The notes below the pieces were generated by a model. The model did not search any database, was not told where the DNA came from, and saw nothing but the letters and a program-made list of their open reading frames with translations. Below are positions 1-10,612 of a stretch of 64,000 bases of DNA, piece by piece. Within the stretch, counting starts at the first letter, position 1. Each line of letters opens with the position of its first letter. Source of the stretch: Neoarius graeffei (Eukaryota; Chordata; Actinopteri; Siluriformes; Ariidae). The translations under genes and the position numbers were made by a program. The DNA is taken from NCBI RefSeq assembly GCF_027579695.1, contig NC_083582.1:4436378-4500377 (forward strand), given 5' to 3'.

Positions 1-689
1 ACACCCCCCCAATTAAAAAACTGGAGATGAACCAATTGAACAGATGCACAGCAGCAGCTTGTGCTCATGTTTTTGTGTTGCAAAATGATATTAATATCTA
101 TACAGCCTCAAATGAAATAAAACGGAGAGGATATCACACTTGACTTGCGTGAGTGAACCTTTGAGTAAACCAGGTTAAAAGTGTTGCCAGGTTTCATCAA
201 AACTATTCAGCCCAACTGCATCTGAAAATCCCCATGAAAGATCTTAAACTAGCCCTAAATTTCAGGCATTAGAAAAAGTTGACATGTTTTTCTTCCTTTC
301 TCAGTCTGTATGTGGGGAAATGATCACCGTGGTACACACCCACCCACACACACACCTATTTCTGATGTATGGATATTAGTCACTCAATAATCCCCCTTTC
401 CCTCTCACAATCTGTACAATATCTAATCATCGAAAAGGTTCTGTACATCATTTCGACACTGTCTGCACTTTCTTAGATTTAATTTTGATTATTTGTTATC
501 AAAAATATCTGTTAATAACTCTCCTATCCTCTGATTCTCCTATCAGCATGGGGCAGAGTGATTCCTGCATCAGTGAGCCTCTATTAGCTCTTGTTGCAGT
601 TCCCATTTTGACCACTAGGTGCAATAACAACTCTATGGAGTGAAGTGGGGCAGTCCGCCATTGTACAACATTGAGAAAGTGACATTCAA

Positions 690-1140
690 GATTGCAACGT
701 ACGCATTTTAGCCAGAGAGGATCGTTGGTATGAGCGAGGAGTTAAAGAAGCCATTTTTATCAACCTGGAACGGCCATCACTGAACAGAGGTGGTGGTCTA
801 AGACACCATTTATCAGGCACCTACAATGCAGTCCTTGGCACACTTCACAGACAACTGAATGCACACCAAAACCCAGCTGTTTTCAGTGACTCACAGGAGG
901 ACAGAGAGAACCAACAACCCATTGATCACCCCAACGACTCTCTAGGCCGTTCACACCCAGCCCCCAGTGACCCACACCAACAGGATGACTCAATGACACC
1001 TTAGGATTGCTTTTCATCCATGACAGGATAAATACCTGATACTCACTATTAGTCAGACAGAACTGAAGAAGCCTTTCGGATGAGAGGTGAAACGTCTTCA
1101 AGAATCTTCAAGCAAGTCCAGTTGCTCTCTTTGACCACCC
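690..1140 (+). mobile_element. 3' end of a GIY-YIG-type (Penelope-like) retroelement
   Basis: From about 700 to the stop at 1001 one frame reads LAREDRWYERGVKEAIFINL, then ERPSLNRGGGLRHHLS. This resembles the C-terminal GIY-YIG endonuclease end of Penelope-like elements. The tail that follows (GATGAGAGGTGAAACGTCTT) resembles the 3' region of such fish elements. The 5' part is missing. Confidence 0.5.
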
Positions 1141-1269
1141 ACAGTATGAACATCAAACATCAGAATGGTTTGACCGTGACATGGTTGTTAGTGCCAGGTG
1201 GGTTGCTTTGAGCAGAACAAGTGCATTAATATAAACCTGTGATTTGCAGCTGCGCTACTGTCTGAGCTG

Positions 1270-2084
1270 ATTTTGGTCTCACCATCAATCTCAAGAACAC
1301 ACAAGTAATGGGTCAGAACATTGAGAACCCATCCATCATAACGATCTCTGATCAAACATTAGAAGGAGTCAATGACTTTGTTTACCTGGGTTCAACCATT
1401 TCCAACTCCCTCTCTCTCGACTCTGAGTTGAACAAACGCATCAGTAAGGCCATGACCACAATGTCAAGACTCATGCAAAGAGTTTGGAATATCTCATCTC
1501 ATTATCTCTAGCCGCTTTATCCTTCTACAGGGTCGCAGGCAAGCTGGAGCCTATCCCAGCTGACTAGGGGCGAAAGGCGGGGTACACCCTGGACAAGTCG
1601 CCAGGTCATCACAGGGCTGACACATAGACACAGACAACCATTCACACTCACATTCACACCTACGGTCAATTTAGAGTCACCAGTTAACCTAACCTGCATG
1701 TCTTTGGACTGTGGGGGAAACCGGAGCGAGTTTGGAATATGAGGAAGCTAACTGTACACACAAAGATCAAGGTCAATAATGCATCTGTCATCAGCATTCT
1801 ACGAGCAAGACATAGACCCTTCGAGGGGCTCCTGGAAGCAAACAGTGAAGCTGATCTTGCTACCTTTGGGAATGTGCAGACCTGGACAGCAAAAGAAAAA
1901 CAGTCAAAGTGACACACTCAACTGCAGCCTACCCACCAGCCCACAAATTAGGCTACAACAGCTCCTTACACTTGTGATGCATCTGGAAGAGTATGTGATA
2001 CTCATGCAGGACTTAACAGTAACAGCAAAAGTGCAGCTCAACCTGCAGAAATCAAATGGTCTCTCAAGACTGAACTTGCCAAGG
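1270..2084 (+). mobile_element. 5'-truncated RTE-like LINE fragment with 13-bp target-site duplication
   Basis: The fragment is bounded by ACTGTCTGAGCTG at 1257-1269 and 2085-2097. It encodes the C-terminal end of a LINE polyprotein (ISDQTLEGVNDFVYLGSTIS, then RISKAMTTMSRLMQRVWN). It resumes after a SINE with RKLTVHTKIKVNNASVISIL and ends with a zinc-finger-like GRVCDTHAGLNSNSK segment. Stops and frameshifts show it is dead. A 3' end close to the coding end fits RTE-type elements. Confidence 0.7.
1493..1727 (-). mobile_element. 5'-truncated tRNA-derived SINE inside the RTE fragment
   Basis: The 3' part of the window's common SINE on the minus strand, starting with the CTCATCTCATTATCTCTAG tail complement. 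It is flanked by a 13-bp duplication GAGTTTGGAATAT (1480-1492 and 1728-1740). It lacks the tRNA head. The LINE frame resumes immediately after it. Confidence 0.88.
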
Positions 2085-2423
2085 ACTGTCTGAGCTGCTG
2101 TTCTAGAAATTAACCAACACCTTCTGACCAGAATCCAGGATTCATTCAGCAGTGCTTTAAGGAAGTTTAGTAAAGTATGTTGTCAAAGATCATCTGAATT
2201 AGATGTGGAATTTGGTGAATAAAGCTAAAAGAGATGGTTTCTACCTTTGTATTATTTTTTTTGGTCCTGTTTTCTTGACAGCAGCTGAATCTCCACGTAG
2301 TACAGCCAGAAAGTTTTCAGCCGATACATCCTGATAATGAACAGTTATTTAAAACAATTAATTAATCTTAACAAAAATAACTAATCAGAATATTTATTTA
2401 TTCCATGTGACAGAACATATTAC

Positions 2424-2505
2424 TGTTCCAGTGTAGTCCTTTAGAACCCCAGGGTAAACATTTGGGCCATTTGGTACATTGATGATGTTTCCAGGAAAGG
2501 GATTT
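2424..2505 (-). CDS. lgmn-like: Legumain-like gene A, exon 4
   Basis: Acceptor TTTTTGTGCAG before 2505, donor ACA|GTAATA after 2424 (a weaker donor). One base completes the Gln codon split from exon 3; 27 codons then give [20 protein letters not shown] followed by LKDYTGT. This matches the legumain segment between DNPTPG and KDYTGE. The next exon is not found in bases 1-2423 and is presumably further left. Confidence 0.85.
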
Positions 2506-5500
2506 CTGCACAAAAATATGACAGACAAGTAACATAAGTATCTTTCATTAATATTTATTCATCATATAATTATAATATTCATAAGCTACAGTATTTATGA
2601 ATATAAAGAACTGAGGATAAATGAATTGTAATCATTTTGTTGCACATCTCAGATTGTTATATTTATTTAAACCTCTGCCCTGGAAAATCAGTAAAATACT
2701 GTAACATTCTTGTATAATACTGTAATGTATTAATTTAGTGCGCATGCGGCAGCTCGGGTGCAGCCTGCGACGAATGCTCCTGATCCTTTTTCTCTATTTT
2801 TCCTACTTGTCTTATCTTGGGTTTTTTTTTGCTATTTTTCTCTGTTACCATAACACTGTCATCAAGCCACTATGAGGGTTGCAAGAGTTTTGGGTTTTTT
2901 TTGCTCGCAGTCACAAAACTTTTTTTCAGCGCAGCGACGCAACAACTCCACGCCGCCTGCATTGTTTACACCAGAGATCAGCTGATCAAACTGAAGCCGG
3001 CCGCTCTAGTGACGAGACCCGATGAGATCCCTGTGGTAATTTGGCGGAAAACACACAGAGGATGCAGAGGAAATAAGAAGCTAAGGAGGAAGAGGGTGGC
3101 TTTGAGACAACGGAAGCTTAATGAAAAATCTTAAAAGCTGTGTCTCCCCTCTAACATCATGGGGAACATGAGGTCCCTCAGGAATAAAGTGGATGAGCTG
3201 ACGGCACTGGCCCAGAGTCAGACGGAGTATCAGGAGTGTAGTTTAATGTGCTTCCTGGAGACATAGCTGCACCAGGGTGTTCCTGATGACAATGCTACAA
3301 TCAAGGGCTTCCACACGGTGTGTGCAGACAGAGACCGCACCAGGAGCAGTAAGCACAAAGGGGGAGGGCTTGCCGCTCTTTTGAACAACCGGTGGTGTAA
3401 CCCAGCTCACATCACCGTGAAGGAGCGCATCTGTAGCCCGGATGTTGAACTGTGTGCTGTCGGACTTCGTCCATATTATCTGCCCAGGGAGTTTTCTAAT
3501 GTTATCATGGTGGCTGTTTATGTTCCCCCCTCTGCAAACCCGAACACTGCTTGTGACACTATTCACTCTGCAATAGCCCGGCTACAGACTCAACACCCGA
3601 GTGCATTCATTGCTATCTCAGGTGACTTTAATCATGTTAATTTGGACAAAACACTTTTCGCTTTCATCCAATTTGTGAACTGTCCTACCAGAGAGGGAAG
3701 AACAATAGACCTGCTGTATGCCAATGTTAAAGAGGCTTACAGCTCTTCCCCCCTCCCCCCACTGGGCAGGTCAGACCACAACCTGATTTACCTCTCCCCC
3801 TGCTATGTGCCTCTGGTGAAGAGACTGCCCACCACATCAAAGATAGTGAGGAGATGGACAGACGAGGCCAACGAGACACTGCAGGGATGCTTTGAGGTGA
3901 CAGACTGGCAGACACTGTGTGAGCCCCATGGAGATGACATTAATGGGCTCACAGAGTGCATCACGGGATACATCAACTTCTGTGTGGACACCATTGTCCC
4001 AGCTAGGACTGTCAGCTGTTACCCCAACAACAACCCATGGGTAATGAAGGACATCAAAGCCCTCTTAAATGAGAAGAAGAGGGCTTTCAGAGCCGGCAAC
4101 AAGGAGGAGGTGCGAGGAGTACAGCGTGAACTGAGAGCAATGATCAGGGAAGCCAAGGAAAAGTACAGGAGGAAGTTGGAGTGGAAACTCCAACGGAACA
4201 ACATGATAGAGGTGTGGAGTGGAATGAAGACCATCAGTGGTTACAAGCCAACCAACAGTGAAGGAGTGGATGGCAATGTGGAAAGGGCGAATGAGCTGAA
4301 TCTTTACTTCAACAGATTCGATGGCGTGACCCCAACCCACCACCACCACTCTTCTGCGGGATGGCTACAACCACACACTTCACATTCTCTCCCCTCCCCC
4401 ACCTCTTCTTGCCCAACCTCATCCCTATTTCAGGACCTCGCTCTCTCCTCCTCAACAGACCCCCTGGCTGAGCACCCCCCCCAAGAAACACCTTCATCTC
4501 TCCCCCACCTGTCACCTCCACACTGATCATCAGCGAGGAGCAAGTGAGAAGACAGCTGAAGAGACTCCATGCAGAAAAATCAGCAGGCCTGGATGGTGTT
4601 AGCCCCAGGGCCCTGAAGACCTGAGCCCTCCAGCTAAGTGGAGTATGTCTTCAACATGAACCTAGGTCTTCAGAGGGTCCCCGTGCTGTGGAAGACTTCA
4701 TGCCTTGTCCCTGTACCAAAGAAGCCATGCCCCAGTGACCTCAAAGACTACAGGCCCATGGCATTGATGTCACACGTCATGAAGACCTGAGATAGACTCA
4801 TCCTGGAGCATATCTGGCCGATGGTCCAACCACTTCTTGACCCCCTTCAGTTTGCCGACCAGCCCTGTCTTGGAGTAGAGGACGCAATCATACCTGCTCA
4901 ACAAAGTCTATGGCCACCTGGACAAGCCAGCCAGCACTGTGCGGATCATGTTTTTTTATTTCTCCAGTGCTTTTGACACCATCCGGCCGGCTCTGCTGGG
5001 TGAGAAGTTGACAGCGATGCAGGTGGATGCCCCACTGGTGTCCTGGATTGTGGATTATTTGACTGGCAGACCACAGTACGTGCGCTTGCAGTGCTGTGTA
5101 TCAGACAGAGTGATCAGCAACACCGGGGCTCCACAAGGGACTGTCCTTTCTCCTTTCCTTTTCACTCTCTACACCACTGATTTCAACTACTGCACAGAGA
5201 CCTGCCACCTCCAGAAATTTTCTGATGATTCTGCAGTGGTTGGACGTATTACTGGTGGTGATGAGAGTGAGTACAGGATGGTGGAGGCCAACTTTGTCAC
5301 GTGGAGCAGGAAGAACCACCTCCAGCTCAACATGACGAAGATGAAAGAACTGGTGGTTGATCTGAAGAGAATCAGGGCTCCAGTGAACCCTATTAACATC
5401 CAAGGGGTCAGTATGGACATGGTGGAGGAATATAAGTACCTGGGGGTGTACTTGGATAATAAACTGGACTGATCCAAAAACGTGGACCCAAAAAGGGCCA

Positions 5501-7560
5501 GAGCCGTCTCTATTTTCTGAGATGGCTGAGGTCCTTCAACATCTGCCAAAGGATGTTGCGGATGTTCTATGAGTCTGAGGTGGCCAGTGCCATCCTGTAG
5601 GCTGTCGTCTGCTGGGGCAGCGGGCTGAAGGTGAAGGACGCTAACAGACTCAATAAGATCATCAGGAAGGCCGGCCATGTTGTAGGCGAGGAACTGGACT
5701 CTCTGACAGTGGTGTTGGAGAAGAGGACACTGTCCAAAATAAAAACACTCTTAGACTGTCCTTCCCACCCTCTCCATGAGGAGCTGATCAGCCACAGGAG
5801 CGTGTTCAGTAAACGGCTGATTCTTCCACGCTGCACAACTGAGAGACACAGGAAATCATTCCTACCTGCTGCAGTCAAGCTGTACAATGCCACTGTATAA
5901 CTGTGGTACACTGTCTTTACCATGTATACTGTATCCTTAACTCAGGTGTAATATATGTCTATAGGAATCATTGTATATAGAATCACTTCATTTTGCTTTT
6001 ACGTGAAGTTATTGAACTTATTTAAATTTATTTTATTTATTTTTTCAGATGATTTTATCTTCTATTTTTAGACATGTTTACTTCTCTGATTCAGGAGCTT
6101 GGTAGCAATTTTGAATTTCCGTCTGGGGATTAATAAAGTAATTCTGATTCTGATGTGTGTTGCATTGTGAGATGTTTATGTGATGCCACTCTGGAATTAA
6201 ATTACAGGATGTATAATTAAAAAATGCACACACTAATCCACTGTCCTGTTGTTTAACAGATTAAAATAATAAAGATTAAAAATAAAAGTCCGGTGTGTTG
6301 GATAAGGCTTCCCCAGAGGGTGGACCAGGACATGCTCCTTTTGTCCTTTTATTCCTCAGCTCACAAGAGGGCAAGAAGCTCGAGTGGGAACTTGTTGGAA
6401 AGGACTCAGCAAGAAGGAGGAGCATATGCATGAACTTCGGCCAAATAAAGTACCAAAACATGGTCCAATTGGGCCCAGGATGGGTTCGTTGGATGCATTT
6501 TGGCGAACCCTATGCACCTGTAAATGTTTCCGGATCTGGATCTTTTGGTTTGGAAATTAATATCTTTTAAATTTGGGTGCACAAGAGTCCTATTTCTCAG
6601 GGTTGTGGGGCTCCAGTGGATCAGGTGTGGCCCCGTTTGGTCTGGGCTGATGTGAGGAACATTCAAGTAAATTATTCTTTTGCAGAAAGCATAAACATAT
6701 TTTACTTCTCCACAGTGAAATGTATTTTTTAATTCTCATGTTGTCTAATCAGATTATTTTCTCACTTTGTCACGGCCCACTTCTCCTACAGAGCACCATA
6801 CTCACTGCTGATCATAAGCGATATCATCATACATCATCACCACAATCTGCTCGTCTGGAACACCATTCTGGTGTATGATCTGGTAAGCGTGACACACGTT
6901 GGCCTGTAACAGAAAAGGTCCTTGAAAAGAAATCATTTAACCAAGCTTTAAGCATAAAAGCAATTTTTCAAAAGTATCCTAGAACATATTATGTACAACA
7001 TCTGAAGTTAACACTAAATTTAAGTCACTGCATTTAATATTCACACCTGAACATCATAGTCTTCCCAACCGTTTGAACCTGCTGCCAGGAGAACCCACTG
7101 TTTGCCCTTACTGGCCATGTTGATGGTCCTACAAAGCAGAAAACTGAAACTCAAGTGTCATTGGGCCAACAAGAGAATTCACAAAACTAACAATAATTGT
7201 TTAAATTTAATCACAAAGAATCATAGCAGAGTTTCTGCATGTCTTTCTGATGTCTGGGTGAGTTTTCCTCTGCTTTCATCCCACTTCCTAAAAACATGCC
7301 AGTAGGTGGATAGGTTCAGGTAACTTGTCGCTAGGTGTGAATGAGTGTGTGAATGAGTGCACATGGTGCCCTGTGATGTCCTGGCATACATTACCATCCT
7401 GGGTGATCTCACACCACATTCTGTAATTTCTTTCGAATTGGATTACTGGTGCTGAATAAAAACTGTTGATTCTTACCTGTTTTCTCTCCTGTGATGGCTT
7501 CAGCTCAGTGGGACTTTGAGTGAGTGTCCTGAAAAGGTGCATCAGGAGTTTTTATATCCA
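2424..7560 (-). CDS. lgmn-like: Legumain-like cysteine peptidase gene A (5' part; continues beyond the left edge)
   Basis: Four exons can be read on the minus strand: non-coding exon 1 (about 7525-7477), exon 2 (7128-7047, ATG at 7118), exon 3 (6903-6806) and exon 4 (2505-2424). All junctions have AG acceptors and GT donors, and phases agree (0, 2, 0). The 84 residues read so far match the N-terminal part of legumain: [38 protein letters not shown] and KDYTG. Legumains are C13 cysteine peptidases with a caspase-like fold that cut after Asn, normally in lysosomes. Here the reading frame opens directly at MASKGKQW, with an in-frame TGA (7502-7500) upstream, so no signal peptide is encoded by this transcript. 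Residues corresponding to human Asn42, Arg44 and His45 are Asp, Asp and Val. The catalytic His and Cys exons lie outside the window. Intron 3 is 4.3 kb because of a LINE insertion. Family assignment is firm; cytosolic location and altered specificity are inference. Confidence 0.85.
3318..4526 (+). pseudogene. LINE endonuclease-domain fragment
   Basis: A long open stretch of the LINE above. An apurinic-type endonuclease with [16 protein letters not shown] and GRSDHN motifs (residues about 60-160), then the linker before the reverse transcriptase ([20 protein letters not shown]). The end (residues 340-402) is low-complexity Pro/Ser/His produced after a frameshift. Confidence 0.7.
4939..5472 (+). 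pseudogene. LINE reverse-transcriptase fragment
   Basis: Encodes the palm of a non-LTR reverse transcriptase: [29 protein letters not shown], the FSDDSAV active site and [14 protein letters not shown]. It belongs to the same element as the endonuclease fragment upstream; a frameshift separates them. Confidence 0.75.
6156..6799. other. Intron 3 remainder of gene A, no recognised feature
   Basis: AT-rich intronic sequence between the LINE tail and exon 3. It contains short open stretches with no family resemblance and no splice-bounded conserved segment that I could identify. Confidence 0.4.
6806..6903 (-). CDS. lgmn-like: Legumain-like gene A, exon 3
   Basis: Acceptor CTGTTACAG before 6903, donor CA|GTGAGT after 6806. 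The 98 bases (32 codons plus 2) encode [19 protein letters not shown] followed by [13 protein letters not shown]. This is the strongly conserved legumain block around [19 protein letters not shown]. There are no stops or frameshifts. Confidence 0.88.
7047..7128 (-). CDS. lgmn-like: Legumain-like gene A, exon 2 (start codon exon)
   Basis: Acceptor TTTGTAG at 7135-7129, donor CAG|GTGTGA after 7047. The ATG at 7118 sits in a strong Kozak context (AACATGG). The 24 codons encode [18 protein letters not shown] and then EDYDVQ. The GSNGW block is the first beta-strand signature of legumain. The positions equivalent to human Asn42, Arg44 and His45 are D20, D22 and V23. Confidence 0.85.
7477..7525 (-). 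other. lgmn-like: Non-coding exon 1 of legumain-like gene A
   Basis: The exon lies just downstream of the TATA box and ends at a consensus donor (ACAG|GTAAGA). Its 5' boundary is inferred from the TATA box and is approximate. It contains TGA at 7502-7500 in frame with the ATG in exon 2 and no in-frame ATG after it, so translation should begin in exon 2. Confidence 0.55.
7549..7556 (-). promoter_or_regulatory. TATA box of legumain-like gene A
   Basis: The minus strand reads GGATATAAAAACTCC here, a canonical TATAAAA. It lies about 70 bases upstream of a clean splice donor (GTAAGA at 7476-7471), so transcription would start near 7520-7528 and give a short non-coding exon 1. No other core element was identified. 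Confidence 0.55.
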
Positions 7561-7619
7561 GCAAACAGTCCACTTTCAGTTCTTCTCCCAAGCTATCAGC
7601 AAGTTTTGGTTTTGACATA

Positions 7620-8249
7620 CCTGTAAACACAGTGCATGGTACGCAAAACCTCGTCATTGAATTTGGCTGTAAAATACACTGGACATGTCTAACAATGTGA
7701 TATCACTGAACCTTCTGTATCTTAATTTTGTATATAAACCATGTGCAATAAAGCTTTTACGTATTTTTCAGTGTAGTAAATGCTACCTGTAATAGCTGTG
7801 AGGTTCAGACAGAGATATAATCTGCACCCCCTTCTGGGAAGATTTATTTTCAAACTCAAGCTTAATGGACTCTTTTTTACTTTCTTCATCACTTTCAGTA
7901 TCATGCATCACTCTTCAGTATGTTTCAGTGATTCAGTACAATTCACAGTACATCACTCTTCAGTGATTCCACAGAAAAAGTCTTGTGTCACATAATAATC
8001 AGAAGGTGCAGCTTGTTGTTATTTATGATTTATTTTATTGTGATTATAGAACTTCCCACTGAGGGAAGAACAGTAATGTGTGTTGTAATTGTGAAGAGTG
8101 CCTCTACAACGCTAATGATGATCTGTTTAAGTTTCAGGAAGTGCGCTGAGCCTGAGCCATCAGCTCTTCATCAATCTCCCCTTTACTCATTCTCTTACTC
8201 CACCTTTACAGGCCTCCCGCTGGCCAACCTTCACAAAAAATGAGTAGGG
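7620..8249. other. Upstream region of gene A, no recognised gene
   Basis: Contains two copies of a short ATCACTCTTCAGT motif (near 7906 and 7952) but no recognised coding sequence or element. It may hold regulatory sequence for gene A. Confidence 0.3.
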
Positions 8250-8690
8250 TGTTGTTTGGTGGTTGTTGTGGTCTTCCACGACATTGCTAGTGTTTTGCTA
8301 GATATTATATAGGTTGATGTTATGGTATAGTAAGTGGTTGCCAGGATGTTGCTAGGTGGTTGCAGAGTATTTACTTGGTATTTCAGGTGGTTGCTTGGTC
8401 ATTTCTATGGAATCAAAGGTGCCTGCTAGTTTGTTACTTTGGTATTGCAGGTGGTTGCTAGGGCATTGCCAGCTAGTTGCTAAGTCATGTTATTTAATTG
8501 TAGGTGGTTGCGAGGCCATTTCTCTGCTATTACAAGTGCATGCTAGTTTGTTACTTTTGGTATTACATGGGGTTGCTAGGTTGTTTCTAGGTCATTGCTG
8601 TGGTATCCTGGGGGTTGTTAGGCCATTGCTGGTGGTTGCTAGGGTATCACAAGTGTTTGCTACGATGTTACAATGTGGATATTTAACTTA
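8250..8690. repeat. Degenerate minisatellite (GGTGGTTGCTAGG-type)
   Basis: Roughly 40-base units built on GGTGGTTGCTAGG followed by a CATTGC and GGTATT motif, repeated about ten times with substitutions and small indels. The open frame across it is a by-product of the repeat. Confidence 0.75.
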
Positions 8691-8693
8691 TTT

Positions 8694-8987
8694 TGTGACA
8701 GATCTCTGATTTTGGGAAACAGAGGAATGGGAAGCAGGCTTCAGAACAGGAGAGTTCATTTATTTTTGTACATTTTTCAGTGACTTTTCACCAAATAAAC
8801 AAACAAACACACACGACGGGGTGTCACAGCTCTCTCTCTCATTCCTGACTGTCTGAAAGATAGACAGACACACATTAATAGACAATCAGTAATTTGACAC
8901 AGGTTCACCTCATCACATGTTACCTGCTGGTTCAACCTGCCTCCTCACTGTTCACAGCCAACACTCGACCACACCCCCGCTGCCACA
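8694..8987 (-). repeat. 3' LTR of the Gmr1-like element (294 bp)
   Basis: On the minus strand it starts TGTGGCAGCGGGGGTGTGG and ends CTGTCACA. About 125 bases match the partial LTR at 13107-13231, and the same length and ends occur in the solo LTR at 25135-25428. Confidence 0.8.
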
Positions 8988-8989
8988 TA

Positions 8990-9490
8990 CTCCCACCACC
9001 CGACTCAGGCCAGGGAGCTGTCTGGCCTGCAGCTGACTCCCACCCCCTGTTGGGAGAGGTAATCTGCCACCACCATCTGTGCCCCCAACCTGTGGACCAC
9101 CTCGAATTTAAAGGGATGAAAGGCCAGATACCAGCGAGTGATCTACGCATTGGCATCCTTCATACGGTGGAGCCACTGGAGCGGGGCATGTTCGTAACAG
9201 AGGGTGAATGGGCATACTAGCAGGTTGTAGCGGAGATTGAGGACTGCTATTTGATGGCCAGACACTCCTTTTCTATGGTGCTGTACTTCGACTCTTGCGT
9301 GGAGAGCTTGCGGCTGAGGTACAGCACTGGACGCTCCTCCCCCTCCACCACCTAGGACAAAATGGGCCCTAGCCCTCTGCCTGATGCATCGGTCTGTAGA
9401 ACAAAAGAGAGAAAAAAATCAGGAGAAGGCAACAGCAGGCCCCTACACAAAACCACCTTTACCTGAGCAAAAGCCCATTCGCACTGCTCT
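8990..9490 (-). pseudogene. Decayed RNase H region of the Gmr1-like element
   Basis: Following the reverse transcriptase, frames with stops still show RNase H and tether remnants, including AVLYLSRKL-like sequence near 9300 and RITRWYLAFHPFKF-like sequence near 9120-9160. No continuous frame remains. Confidence 0.6.
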
Positions 9491-9492
9491 GT

Positions 9493-10586
9493 TCACTGGA
9501 CCAGATCTGGTGCCCCCTTTTTAGTGAGGTCAGTCAGCAGGCTGGTGACATCTGAAAAGTTAGGCATGAGCCGCAAATAATAGCCACCCAGCCCCAGGAA
9601 CTGCCTCACCCCCTTTTTGGTTTTAGGTTGCGGGCAGGCCGCAATCGCTGCAGTCTTATCAATTTGGGGACACACCTGCCCATGACCCAAATGGAAGCCC
9701 AGATATTGTACTTCAACCCATCCAATTGCACACTTCATTGGGTTTGCTGTGAGCCCAGAATGCCTCAGCAACCTCAGAACTGACCTCAGATGTTGTAGGT
9801 GCCGCTCCCAATCATTACTATGAATGATTATATCATCTAAGTAGGCTGCCACATATGCATTGTGGGGAAGGAGAATTCGGTCCATGAGACGCTGAAACGT
9901 TGGTGGAGCCCAAACAACCCGAAAGGAAGGGTGACAAATTGGTGTAAGCCAAATGGAGTGGAAAAGGCCATTTTCTCGCGGGATAATGGAGTCAAGGGGA
10001 TCTGCCAATATCCCTTTGTCAAATCCAGTGTCCAATAAAAGTGAGCCGCGCCTAACCGATCGAGCAGTCCATCAATGCAGGGCATCAGATATGCGTCACA
10101 TTTCAACACCATGTTGACTTTTCTATTGCCCACACAGAACCGGATTGACCTGCCAGTCTTGGGAACCAAGACCACTGGGCTGCTCCAGTCACTGTGTGAC
10201 TCCTCAATTACTCCCACCTTAAGCATAGCCTGGAGTTCGTCCCAAACCACATTTTTCTTGTGTTCGGGGAGCCGATACGGGTGTCTGCGCACAACCACCC
10301 CTGGGGGAGTCTCAATGTGGTGTTCTATGAGGTTAGTGTGACCAGGGAGGGGTGAGAACACATCAGAGAATTCCTCCTGAAACCTAATTACCTGTGCTCT
10401 CTGGGATGGTAAGAGGTGGTCTCCACACGGGACCAGGGTGAATTGGGCTGCGCTTTTTGGACTTACCTCCGGTCCCAGCTCTGCCCTCTCCAGAATTACC
10501 ATCACCAGAGCCACAGGAACCCCCTGTCTCCATGGTTTCTGGAGACTGAGGTGGTAAATTTGAAATGTGTCGCCCCATCTGGCCAT
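9493..10586 (-). pseudogene. Gypsy reverse transcriptase (two frames)
   Basis: The first frame (10586-9837) covers LPGHTNLIEHHIETPPGVVV, then SPVVLVPKTGRSIRFCV and DLTKGYWQIPLT. A frameshift near 9900 leads into the second frame (10035-9493) with FQRLMDRILLP, the catalytic AYLDDIIIHSN and GVRQFLGLGGYYLRLMPNFS. The YLDD box is intact but the frame is broken. Confidence 0.8.
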
Positions 10587-10612
10587 TTGACTTCATAGTC
10601 AACCTCCCCAAT

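Larger units (their letters stand above)
2740..6155 (+). mobile_element. CR1/Rex1-group LINE in intron 3 of legumain-like gene A
   Basis: Degenerate non-LTR retrotransposon. The endonuclease region (3150-4350) includes [10 protein letters not shown] and [13 protein letters not shown]. The reverse transcriptase region (4520-5640) includes [19 protein letters not shown] and the catalytic FSDDSAV. A C-terminal part follows (5631-5900). The 3' end is GGGGATTAATAAAGTAATTC with a short ATTCTG repeat tail, typical of fish CR1/Rex1-like elements. Frames break several times (near 3300, 4530, 4930, 5475), so it is inactive. It lies antisense to gene A. Confidence 0.75.

Noticed and set aside
1..2400. 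Further downstream exons of legumain-like gene A
   Set aside because: I searched for the expected NFLAVLRGD, FTDHG and EAC motifs on the minus strand and found none; only retroelement text is present.
7509..7615. A 5' coding exon beginning MSKPKLADSLGEELKV just upstream of gene A
   Set aside because: It spans the TATA box and runs into a stop within exon 1, with no family resemblance; better explained as promoter and 5' UTR.
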